From the NCBI GenBank assembly GCA_947628025.1, contig CANQYH010000147.1, positions 1 to 7,937 on the forward strand: a stretch of 7,937 bases of DNA, in the 5' to 3' direction. Of the stretch, positions 1 through 5,600 are shown in pieces (position 1 is the first letter of the stretch; each line of letters opens with the position of its first letter). The DNA comes from an uncultured Lachnospiraceae bacterium. Its GTDB lineage: Bacteria > Bacillota > Clostridia > Lachnospirales > Lachnospiraceae. Made by a program: the position numbers and the translations under genes. The notes beneath the pieces were generated by a model that was not told the origin of the DNA, made no database searches, and saw only the letters and a program-made list of their open reading frames with translations.

Positions 1-985
1 GCCGCCGGATCCCCGCAGCCACGGCCTCCACCTCCTGGGCCGGTCCCGCCGCCTGCCAGACCTCCGCCTCTTTCGGCTCCCAGGAAGCCGCCGCTCCCCC
101 GTACCGGTACAGATGGCTCTCGATAAACGCCAGGGACGGACTTTTCACAAACCGCGGAAGCGCCCCCAGCAGGATGTCCTTTTCCCTGGCCACCCCGTTC
201 TTTTCCGCGAGGCTGCCGATCCGGAAGATCATTTCCCTGCCCATATAGAATATATCCTGCATACTTGACCGCCGGTAAGGCTCCGCGCCCGGGTCCGCCG
301 TCACCGTGACCACGACCCGCTTCGCGTGGATCATCATCAGCTCCAGCAGGCGGTACTGCACCGGCGTAAATCCTGTATACCCGTCCAGGGTAATGACGCT
401 TCTTCGGATCAGCTCCGACTCAGGCAGCACCCGGCAGAGCACGTCCAGGATCTCCTCCGCCGTGATAAACCGGTCCTCGATCTCCTTTTGGAACGCGCGG
501 CAGATCACCGCCAGATCCGCGCATTTCGCCCGCAAAAGCGCCGTATCCGCCGCATCCCTGGCGCGCTCCAGATCCTCCGCGCGGATCCCATACTGGTACA
601 GCTCGGAAAGCATGGATTTTAACTGATTGATGAACCCGGTCTGGTTCAGATGCCCTGCGTAAAGCCCCAGCTCTTTCCGCTTGCCGGAGGCCACCTTGCG
701 CAGGACCATAGATTTGCCCATGTCGTCCAGCACGGCCAGCTGGTCCACGGCCAGCTCCTCAAAAACGCGGTAAGCCAGACGGTTAAAGCTGACGATGTCA
801 ATGTTCATGACGCCATGATCCGGATGCAGCTTCACGATCTCTTTCTGCGTCTGCATCGTGAACTGTTCCGGTACGATGGCGATAAACGGGGAATCCGGTT
901 CTTTTAAGGAACCGGCGATCAGATCCTCATACAGTCTCCGGGTCTTCCCCGAACCGGAGCTGCCTATGATAAATTGTAATGACAT
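1..985 (-). CDS. addB: ATP-dependent helicase/deoxyribonuclease subunit B (AddB), N-terminal part
   Basis: AddB pairs with AddA in the AddAB helicase-nuclease, which processes double-strand DNA ends for RecA-dependent repair in Firmicutes. The visible 328 residues begin with a Walker A motif, GSSGSGKT at residues 8-15, followed by the family-typical VPEQFT at 38-43 and DGYTGFTPVQ at 201-210. The frame is open to the left edge. AddB is usually about 1,150 residues, so roughly the last two thirds, including the C-terminal nuclease and iron-sulfur cluster region, lie outside the window. The ATG at 985 is preceded by AGGAGG four bases upstream, which fixes the start. addA commonly follows addB in an operon, so it is expected further left; this is inference. 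Nothing in the visible part looks damaged. Family assignment is very secure. Confidence 0.95.
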   Translation of the reverse strand, partial: MSLQFIIGSSGSGKTRRLYEDLIAGSLKEPDSPFIAIVPEQFTMQTQKEIVKLHPDHGVMNIDIVSFNRLAYRVFEELAVDQLAVLDDMGKSMVLRKVASGKRKELGLYAGHLNQTGFINQLKSMLSELYQYGIRAEDLERARDAADTALLRAKCADLAVICRAFQKEIEDRFITAEEILDVLCRVLPESELIRRSVITLDGYTGFTPVQYRLLELMMIHAKRVVVTVTADPGAEPYRRSSMQDIFYMGREMIFRIGSLAEKNGVAREKDILLGALPRFVKSPSLAFIESHLYRYGGAAASWEPKEAEVWQAAGPAQEVEAVAAGIRR

Positions 986-1042
986 GGGGCCTCCTGCCTG
1001 CGGACGAACCTCCCGCCGCTCTGCGCTGCATTTTCAGCTACC

Positions 1043-1071
1043 ATTATACACCCGTCCGCGCCGCGCCGCCA
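1043..1071 (-). promoter_or_regulatory. Probable addB promoter
   Basis: On the minus strand a perfect -10 box TATAAT lies at 1048-1043. With a 17-bp spacer the -35 hexamer would be TGGCGG at 1071-1066, a poor match to TTGACA. Transcription would start near 1036, giving a leader of about 50 bases before the addB ATG. The weak -35 overlaps one arm of a dyad, so activator or repressor control is possible. Confidence 0.5.
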
Positions 1072-1087
1072 TCATTTTTATGGCGGC
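1065..1087. repeat. 8-bp inverted repeat in the addB divergent spacer
   Basis: GCCGCCAT at 1065-1072 and ATGGCGGC at 1080-1087 are perfectly complementary around a 7-base loop, CATTTTT. It is not followed by a T tract on either strand, so it is not a standard terminator. One arm covers the presumed -35 region of addB, which makes it a candidate operator; this is inference from position only. Confidence 0.4.
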
Positions 1088-1151
1088 CGCCGAATAATTT
1101 CCGCGCCACCCTAATACATTGTAGCAAACACATTTACCGGGGGTCCCGCCA

Positions 1152-1589
1152 ATGAGCTCCAAAACCAAGATCGTAGTCCTGAAAATGAAAGAGATCGTCT
1201 ACACCGCGATCTTTATCGGGCTTGCCATACTGCTGATCACCCTGCTTCTGATCATGTTCCGCCCCAGGCGCGGCGCCGCCGTATCCTCTCCGGACGCCGT
1301 CTATGTCCCGGGCGTCTACACTTCCTCCCTGACGGTAGGCAATCAGAACGTAAACGTGGAAGTAGCCGTAGACGCCCAGCGCATCAACTCCATCTCTTTC
1401 GTCTCCCTGGACGAATCCGTCACCACCATGTACCCGCTGATGCAGCCGGTCATGGACGACCTGAAAGAGCAGATCCTGATCAGCCAGTCCTTAGACGGCG
1501 TCTCCTACTCCATGGAGACCCGCTATACGTCCCAGGCCGTCCTCGGCGCCATCGAAAAAGCCCTTGCCAAGGCAAAAGCGGACGAATGA
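1152..1589 (+). CDS. Small membrane-anchored protein with a degenerate FMN_bind-like domain
   Basis: The 145-residue product has a basic N-terminus (residues 1-15), one membrane segment at about 16-36, then RPRR, so the rest probably lies outside the membrane. Residues about 50-142 resemble FMN_bind domains of the RnfG/NqrC type. There is a PGVYTSSLTVGNQNVNVEV beta-hairpin opening, and the end TSQAVLGAIEKAL matches the helix that normally follows the flavin site (consensus SGATxTSxAV). The S-G-A-T segment is not there: Arg occupies the place of the Thr that ApbE flavinylates. Covalent FMN is therefore unlikely and the function is unknown. The start is chosen because a stop lies just upstream in frame and this is the first ATG; the ribosome site is poor (a G run about nine bases upstream). 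No convincing promoter is seen. It is divergent from addB with no obvious functional link. Confidence 0.75.
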   Translation: MSSKTKIVVLKMKEIVYTAIFIGLAILLITLLLIMFRPRRGAAVSSPDAVYVPGVYTSSLTVGNQNVNVEVAVDAQRINSISFVSLDESVTTMYPLMQPVMDDLKEQILISQSLDGVSYSMETRYTSQAVLGAIEKALAKAKADE

Positions 1590-1617
1590 ACCGCCGGCGA
1601 AATGAAAATCTAACCAC

Positions 1618-1665
1618 AAAAAGAACACCGTCCCGGCGCGAAACGGCGGCGACGGTGTTCTTTTT
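1618..1665. terminator. Bidirectional Rho-independent terminator
   Basis: AAAAAGAACACCGTC (1618-1632) and GACGGTGTTCTTTTT (1651-1665) form a perfect 15-bp inverted repeat with an 18-base GC-rich loop. A runs precede and T runs follow the stem, so it reads as a terminator from both strands. It sits between two convergent units: the small membrane-protein gene, ending 28 bases before it, and the toxin-antitoxin operon arriving from the right. Confidence 0.9.
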
Positions 1666-1792
1666 GGAAAGCCGGCAATATCATGCCTGCTTCAAATTCA
1701 TTTTCTACATTCTCATGACCGAGACACCCATACCCCGTCCGGGCCGACCCGGCGGTTATCCGGAGTAGTATCCGCGAATGGTCCGAAACCCT

Positions 1793-2065
1793 TTAACTAT
1801 CCCTGTAAACTTCCTTTCTGTGCCCTACGCTCAACGCAAGGATCACCAGACGTTCCTCCTGAATAAGACAGATCAGGCGATAGTCCCCAATCCGATACCG
1901 CCATTGACCGTTCCTATTTGCAGTCATTCCTTTCCCGTGCGTTCTTAGGTCTTCGCATCCGACAAGGTTCTTATCGATCCATGACTTTATCATGCGCTGC
2001 GTATACCTGTCCAGCTCCTTAAATTCCCGGTCGAACCGTTCCGTAGTCTCCACACAGTAGCTCAT
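1793..2065 (-). CDS. RelE/ParE-family toxin of a type II toxin-antitoxin system
   Basis: The 90-residue product matches the RelE/ParE fold. Toxins of the RelE branch bind the ribosome and cut mRNA in the A site. The sequence shows the family's C-terminal half: HGKGM at 43-47, GQWRYRIGDYRLI at 53-65, then SVGHRKEVY at 79-87. K45, R63, R83 and Y87 fall where RelE enzymes carry catalytic or phosphate-binding residues, so an active RNase is plausible. The ATG at 2065 overlaps the antitoxin stop as ATGA, which implies translational coupling; the frame could be extended to a TTG at 2083, but that would lie inside the antitoxin gene. It is the second gene of the operon, as usual for relBE-type pairs. 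RelE against ParE (gyrase poison) cannot be settled by eye; the KEVY ending favours RelE. Confidence 0.88.
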   Translation of the reverse strand: MSYCVETTERFDREFKELDRYTQRMIKSWIDKNLVGCEDLRTHGKGMTANRNGQWRYRIGDYRLICLIQEERLVILALSVGHRKEVYRDS

Positions 2066-2283
2066 AAATCCAGTTCTTTCCAAAGTTCGGAAACCGGCCT
2101 GCTCTTCTGACCGCCCTGAAGATACTCGCTATATGCCTTGTCAGCCACAGTAACATCATACTCATCCTCAATTTTATCAAAAAGAGCTTTCTTAAATGCT
2201 TCTCCCACAGACAAAGAATGCAGCTTTGCGTAACTCTCAGCCAGTGATTTCTCTTCCGGCGTCAGCCTTATAGAAAAACTCAT
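2062..2283 (-). CDS. Antitoxin, DUF6290/RelB-like ribbon-helix-helix protein
   Basis: The 73-residue protein starts with the beta strand FSIRL (residues 3-7), then helices over about 8-20 and 24-41, the layout of ribbon-helix-helix DNA binders of the DUF6290/RelB type. Residues 42-73, beginning YDVTVADKAYSEYL, form the tail that would wrap and neutralise the toxin. By analogy with the family it should repress its own promoter together with the toxin. The frame extends upstream to a TTG at 2337, but that TTG is part of the -35 box, so it cannot be the start. ATG 2283 has GAGAGGAG about nine bases upstream. ATG 2292 abuts that ribosome site directly and is less likely. It is first in a two-gene operon with a 4-base overlap to the toxin. 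Confidence 0.85.
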   Translation of the reverse strand: MSFSIRLTPEEKSLAESYAKLHSLSVGEAFKKALFDKIEDEYDVTVADKAYSEYLQGGQKSRPVSELWKELDL

Positions 2284-2308
2284 GCGCTTCATCTCCTCTC
2301 TGTGATAC

Positions 2309-2337
2309 ATTGTACTACGCAAAGATTCGATTGTCAA
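2309..2337 (-). promoter_or_regulatory. Promoter of the toxin-antitoxin operon
   Basis: On the minus strand TTGACA (2337-2332), a 17-bp spacer and TACAAT (2314-2309) form a near-consensus sigma-A promoter. The start site would be near 2302, placing the ribosome site at the very beginning of the message. The small dyad TACA-A-TGTA (2306-2314) overlaps the -10 box and is a possible site for autorepression; that part is weak. Confidence 0.88.
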
Positions 2338-2344
2338 GTTTCAG

Positions 2345-2376
2345 AAAAAAAGAAAAAGTCCAGTAAATACTGGACT
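2345..2376 (-). terminator. Rho-independent terminator of tRNA-Leu
   Basis: On the minus strand AGTCCAGT-ATTT-ACTGGACT is a perfect 8-bp stem with a 4-base loop, followed by TTTT, C and seven T. It begins 10 bases after the tRNA 3' end. The -35 box of the toxin-antitoxin operon follows seven bases beyond the T tract, so the two transcription units are separate but tightly packed. Confidence 0.93.
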
Positions 2377-2386
2377 CTCGGGAGGA

Positions 2387-2470
2387 TGCAGAAGATGGGA
2401 GTCGAACCCACAAGGTATTGCTACCACACGGACCTGAACCGTGCGCGTCTGCCAATTCCGCCACTTCTGC
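2387..2470 (-). tRNA. tRNA-Leu (anticodon CAG)
   Basis: The 84-base gene folds as a class II tRNA. The acceptor stem GCAGAAG/CTTCTGC pairs perfectly. The D arm includes AATTGGCAGA. The anticodon stem CACGG/CCGTG encloses loop TTCAGGT with anticodon CAG at 2436-2434, reading CUG codons. The long variable arm TGGTAGCAATACC is typical of leucine tRNAs, and the T arm contains GGGTTCGACTCCC. The discriminator base is A. CCA is not encoded (TCC follows), so it must be added by the CCA-adding enzyme. It has its own promoter and terminator and stands alone, not in a tRNA cluster. Confidence 0.97.
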
Positions 2471-2483
2471 AGGAACAGTTGTG

Positions 2484-2512
2484 ATTATACAGCAGGATCT
2501 CAGATCTGTCAA
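2484..2512 (-). promoter_or_regulatory. Consensus promoter of tRNA-Leu
   Basis: On the minus strand TTGACA (2512-2507), exactly 17 bp, then TATAAT (2489-2484) match the sigma-A consensus at all twelve positions. Transcription would start about seven bases before the mature tRNA 5' end. The upstream stretch is rich in A and T runs (about 2514-2545), which could act as an UP element. Confidence 0.93.
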
Positions 2513-2607
2513 CTACTTTTTTCAAAAAAATTTATTTTTTATAATCTGCGATCCCTGTCGAAAATTGTATTTTATCAGTTATATCTTATGAAACTCCCTC
2601 CATCCTC

Positions 2608-2636
2608 TTGATTTTTCACCGTATCTGGCATATACT
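2608..2636 (+). promoter_or_regulatory. Promoter of the AAA_14/DUF4143 ATPase gene
   Basis: TTGATT (2608-2613), a 17-bp spacer and TATACT (2631-2636) form a good sigma-A promoter. The start site near 2643 leaves a leader of about 27 bases containing AGGAAAGGGG, nine bases before the ATG. It faces away from the tRNA promoter across an AT-rich spacer. Confidence 0.8.
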
Positions 2637-2669
2637 AAGAATAGTTTTACAGGAAAGGGGCTGATTCTT

Positions 2670-3884
2670 ATGATCAAACGGGAAACCTATATGAGCCGCA
2701 TCCGCCCATTCATCGGCAATGACCTTATCAAAGTCATAACCGGCATAAGGAGAAGCGGAAAATCCGTCATGCTGGAGCTGGTAAGGGAGGAACTGACGGA
2801 ATCCGGCGTCCCGGCCGGACAGTTCATCTCGATCAATTTTGAGGATATGAGAAACTCCCGGCTTCTCACGGCTGACGCGCTCCACGAAGAGATCCTGAAA
2901 AGAACAAAGGATATCGGGGGAAAAGCGTATCTGTTCTTTGATGAAATTCAGGAAGTTGCGGATTGGGAGAAGTGCATCAATTCGTTCCGTGTCGCCCTTG
3001 ACTGCGACATCTATATCACCGGTTCGAACGCGAAGCTCCTGTCCGGGGAGCTTGCGACGTATCTCGGCGGACGGTATGTGGAATTTGTGATCTATCCGTT
3101 TTCGTTCTCTGAGTTTTTGGAACTCTATCACACGGTCGCCCCCGATGCCACGATACAGCAAAGTTTCCGGAAGTATCTGCTGTCCGGCGGAATGCCGTAT
3201 CTTGCAAACCTTCGCTATGCCGAGGAACCGTCCAGGCAGTACCTTACCGATCTTTTTAACTCTGTCCAGCTCAAGGATATCGTCAAGCGGAACAAAGTGC
3301 GCGATGTCGATCTGCTGGAACGGATCATCGCCTATGCAATGGCGAATGTCGGAGACACTTTCTCCGCAGCCTCCCTTGTAAAGTTCCTCAAAAGCCAGCA
3401 GCGCACCGTAGCAGTGGAGACGGTGCTGAACTACATCAAATACTGCTGCGACGCCTACTTTCTTTACCAGGTCAAAAGGGAGGATCTGCAAGGCAAGCAG
3501 ATCCTCGGCTCCAACGAAAAATACTATATTGCCGACCATGGCATCCGTGAGGCGGTGTTTGGCGGGAATATGCGGGACATCCATCGGATTCTTGAAAATA
3601 TCGTCCACATGGAGCTTCTCAGGCGCGGATACACGGTCACAGTCGGCCGGTACGGGGACCGGGAAATTGATTTTGTATGTCGCCGGCACGGGGAAAAGCT
3701 CTATGTTCAGGTCGCCTATCTGCTTGCCGCAGAGGATACCGTCGCACGGGAATTCGGTGTTTATGACCTCATACGGGACAATTTTCCGAAATACGTCGTC
3801 ACGATGGACGAGATCGACATGAGCCGGAACGGAATCAAGCACCGGAATATCCGAGATTTTCTGACTGCAGACGAATGGAACTGA
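2670..3884 (+). CDS. AAA_14-domain ATPase with C-terminal DUF4143
   Basis: The 404-residue protein belongs to the widespread bacterial and archaeal family with an N-terminal AAA_14 P-loop domain and C-terminal DUF4143; cellular role and partners are unknown. Visible motifs are Walker A GIRRSGKS at 25-32, Walker B LFFDE at 88-92, and the sensor-like ITGSNAKLLSGEL at 116-128, followed by YPFSFSEF at 142-149, all diagnostic. The region after about 200 is helical DUF4143. Near the end, GDREIDFVCRRHGEKLYVQVAYLL resembles a PD-(D/E)xK nuclease core in which the usual E-x-K is replaced by Q-V-A, so nuclease activity is doubtful. Length is normal and the frame intact. It is monocistronic with its own promoter, leader and terminator. 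Such genes are often patchily distributed, which fits its place beside a tRNA. A 472-codon open frame on the opposite strand is a shadow. Confidence 0.92.
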   Translation: MIKRETYMSRIRPFIGNDLIKVITGIRRSGKSVMLELVREELTESGVPAGQFISINFEDMRNSRLLTADALHEEILKRTKDIGGKAYLFFDEIQEVADWEKCINSFRVALDCDIYITGSNAKLLSGELATYLGGRYVEFVIYPFSFSEFLELYHTVAPDATIQQSFRKYLLSGGMPYLANLRYAEEPSRQYLTDLFNSVQLKDIVKRNKVRDVDLLERIIAYAMANVGDTFSAASLVKFLKSQQRTVAVETVLNYIKYCCDAYFLYQVKREDLQGKQILGSNEKYYIADHGIREAVFGGNMRDIHRILENIVHMELLRRGYTVTVGRYGDREIDFVCRRHGEKLYVQVAYLLAAEDTVAREFGVYDLIRDNFPKYVVTMDEIDMSRNGIKHRNIRDFLTADEWN

Positions 3885-3893
3885 CACGGCTGT

Positions 3894-3924
3894 CCGCCGC
3901 AGATTTTTGCGGCGGGCGGTTTTT
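3894..3924 (+). terminator. Rho-independent terminator of the AAA_14/DUF4143 gene
   Basis: CCGCCGCA (3894-3901) and TGCGGCGG (3908-3915) form a perfect 8-bp stem around GATTTT. GCGG and five T follow; an alternative pairing of CCGCC with GGCGG at 3915-3919 brings the stem directly to the T tract. It begins ten bases after the stop codon. There is no T tract on the minus strand, so the converging transporter operon is not clearly terminated here. Confidence 0.85.
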
Positions 3925-3990
3925 GTTACGTCTGTTTTCCTGCCGGCAGTGTCCGGAAGCCTGACGTCAGATCCAAACCGCCGCGCCCCG

Positions 3991-4746
3991 TCAGTGGATA
4001 TCCCTGCGGTCAAAATAGAAACAGCACGCAGCATTTAAAACAACGATGAATACCAGCGCATACACGCCGCTGATCCAGAAAGATACGTCGTACAGTTCCC
4101 CCAGGACGGCTTTCTGGCTGCTCAGCTCCAGGACATTGATCGGAAACATGCGAAGCATGGTCATGTCCACGACTCCTGCCATATCCAATACTCCGCGGGC
4201 CAGAAGCTCCACGACCATCCAGCCGAAGCTGCTCACCATGGTAATAAACTGGCTGCCGCTTATAAAGCCAATCAGATTTACAATCGAGCAGTAGACCCAG
4301 ATCTGCAGGACCGCAACGATAAACAGGACCGCGATCTCCCCCGGCGCCACGGCGATCTGAAACCCTTTCTGCTGGACCGTATAGGCCGCCCCATACGCGA
4401 TCCAGCATACCGTATACAGCAGCAGCGTATACGCCCCTGTCACGATCGTCTTGGACAAAAAATAGCTTTTCCGGCTTACTCCTGCCGAGAGAATATTCTG
4501 GACAGTCTTTTCCGAAAAATCAGCGGTACACAGGTAAGCGGCAAGGAGAATAGAGCCAAGCATCATGACCCGTGCGCTGTGTTCGACAAATACCGTATAG
4601 CGCAGCCTGGGGAGCCGGGCGATCTGGGAAGTATAGTACTGGTCGTTGATCAAAGTAACAGAAGCTGTGATACAGGCAGCGAAAGCCGCCCAGACGATCC
4701 AGTATAACGCATTCTTATAAAATTCTGCGGCAATGATCTTTTTCAT
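3991..4746 (-). CDS. ABC-2 type permease, second subunit (LanG/LanE-like)
   Basis: The 251-residue integral membrane protein has about six predicted membrane segments (roughly 14-36, 58-75, 101-125, 136-160, 165-185, 223-245). After the second comes ADFSEKTVQNILSAGVSRK (75-93), the D-F...T-x-x-N-x-L-x-x-G-V-S-R signature of ABC-2 permeases of the bacitracin/lantibiotic-resistance type. The same signature and a similar end (F-x-x-R-D) occur in the permease encoded just upstream, so the two are paralogues that probably form a heterodimeric channel with the operon's ATPase. The ATG at 4746 has GGAGG eight bases upstream; the gap to the preceding gene is 18 bases. It is last in the operon. The substrate is not readable from the sequence; export of a peptide or lipid-active compound is inferred from family. 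Confidence 0.85.
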   Translation of the reverse strand: MKKIIAAEFYKNALYWIVWAAFAACITASVTLINDQYYTSQIARLPRLRYTVFVEHSARVMMLGSILLAAYLCTADFSEKTVQNILSAGVSRKSYFLSKTIVTGAYTLLLYTVCWIAYGAAYTVQQKGFQIAVAPGEIAVLFIVAVLQIWVYCSIVNLIGFISGSQFITMVSSFGWMVVELLARGVLDMAGVVDMTMLRMFPINVLELSSQKAVLGELYDVSFWISGVYALVFIVVLNAACCFYFDRRDIH

Positions 4747-4764
4747 TCGGTACGCCTCCCCATT

Positions 4765-5523
4765 TTAATCCATATCTCTTTTCTGAAACATAAGATAAGC
4801 CGCGAACAAGAACAGGCATCCCAGGAGCAGAAAGGGGACAAAAAGCGCGGCGAACTCTGCGGACAGGATAAGCTCGCTGCGCAGATAATACCTTATCAGC
4901 CCTATCAGATACATCGGACTCCAATATGGCCTGAACGTTCCATTCACTGCAAGCGAAGCGACCCACACGTCCGCATAGGAAACGGCAAAACCCGCAAAAA
5001 CAAGCGCGGCGGGATCGCGGAAGATCATCCCCAGAAACAAAAAGCACGACATATAAAAGAAGACAATGACGGCTTCGCCCAAATGAGAAACGATCATTGC
5101 CGCCGCCAGCTGAGGATAATGATAATATGGCGACGCCCAGCCCACCAATACGCCGACCAGAACCGTATAGATCAGAAAGGACAGCAGGTAGACGAGAAAA
5201 CCAAAGGCGTAGTAAACACAGGCTTTGCTGAAAAAGATCTCTCTGCGGCTCACGCCGCAGCCCAGGGCGTTATAGATCGTATGCTGCTTAAAATCCACCG
5301 AGAATATCCCGGCCGCGATCCCGACCATCAGGAAGCACACAATGTCCCCTATCCTCCTCAGGAATTCTGCGCTCGCCAGCCAGGCATAACTATATACCGT
5401 CCGTTCCTCTAAAAGGCTGATGGAAGCCGCGAAAATGCAAAACGCCACTCCAATCCCCGCGAACACAAAAACGATCCGGTTATACCTCAGTTTCAGCCAT
5501 TCGTTGCGTATATATTTTCCCAC
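4765..5523 (-). CDS. ABC-2 type permease, first subunit (LanE-like)
   Basis: The 252-residue protein begins with the typical short cytoplasmic stretch RNEWLKLRYNR and has about six membrane segments. The family signature VDFKQHTIYNALGCGVSRRE spans 76-95, and the protein ends FQKRDMD. It should supply one half of the membrane channel. The start is a GTG at 5523: no in-frame ATG lies nearby, and AAAGGGG sits about eleven bases upstream. An out-of-frame ATG at 5534 is closer to that site, so initiation may be inefficient. The gene lies 77 bases behind the ATPase gene, an unusually wide gap for this operon, and that gap holds a small GC hairpin. Transmembrane topology is by eye. Confidence 0.85.
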   Translation of the reverse strand: MGKYIRNEWLKLRYNRIVFVFAGIGVAFCIFAASISLLEERTVYSYAWLASAEFLRRIGDIVCFLMVGIAAGIFSVDFKQHTIYNALGCGVSRREIFFSKACVYYAFGFLVYLLSFLIYTVLVGVLVGWASPYYHYPQLAAAMIVSHLGEAVIVFFYMSCFLFLGMIFRDPAALVFAGFAVSYADVWVASLAVNGTFRPYWSPMYLIGLIRYYLRSELILSAEFAALFVPFLLLGCLFLFAAYLMFQKRDMD

Positions 5524-5582
5524 CTGCCGCTCATCCCCTTTCCCCGCGAGGCCGCACCTCCGGTCCGGTTATCTCCTGCCAT

Positions 5583-5597
5583 CCGCGAAAGCCGCGG
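5583..5597. repeat. Small GC hairpin between ATPase and permease genes
   Basis: CCGCG (5583-5587) and CGCGG (5593-5597) pair around a 5-base loop, directly after the ATPase stop codon on the minus strand. There is no T tract, so full termination is unlikely; it could protect the upstream message from 3' decay or tune permease expression. Weak evidence from a 5-bp stem. Confidence 0.25.
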
Positions 5598-5600
5598 TGT

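Noticed and set aside
306..1097. Several plus-strand frames in the first kilobase
   Set aside because: All lie opposite addB or its promoter region and are GC-driven shadows with no domain or start signal.
1739..1752. CCGGG/CCCGG hairpin downstream of the toxin gene
   Set aside because: It is a short stem without a T tract; the strong bidirectional terminator further on is the more credible end of the transcript.
1586..1768. 60-codon frame overlapping the end of the membrane-protein gene
   Set aside because: It reads straight through the bidirectional terminator, has no ribosome site of its own and no protein-like features.
2387..2470. tRNA-Leu as an integration (att) site of a mobile element
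   Set aside because: I found no second copy of the tRNA 3' end and no integrase in the window; only flanking accessory genes suggest it.
2302..2512. Short open frames across the tRNA, including a product containing VAELADAHGSGPCGSNT
   Set aside because: This is the well-known spurious translation of a tRNA-Leu gene; the tRNA fold, promoter and terminator explain the sequence.
3961..3970. Palindrome CTGACGTCAG between the convergent ATPase and permease genes
   Set aside because: It has no loop and no T tract, so it is not a terminator; with no promoter nearby it is probably chance.
2616..4034. 472-codon open frame on the minus strand opposite the ATPase gene
   Set aside because: It is a shadow: the plus strand encodes a full AAA_14/DUF4143 protein with Walker motifs, promoter and terminator. 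The antisense product has no recognisable domain, and its start lies inside the neighbouring permease gene.
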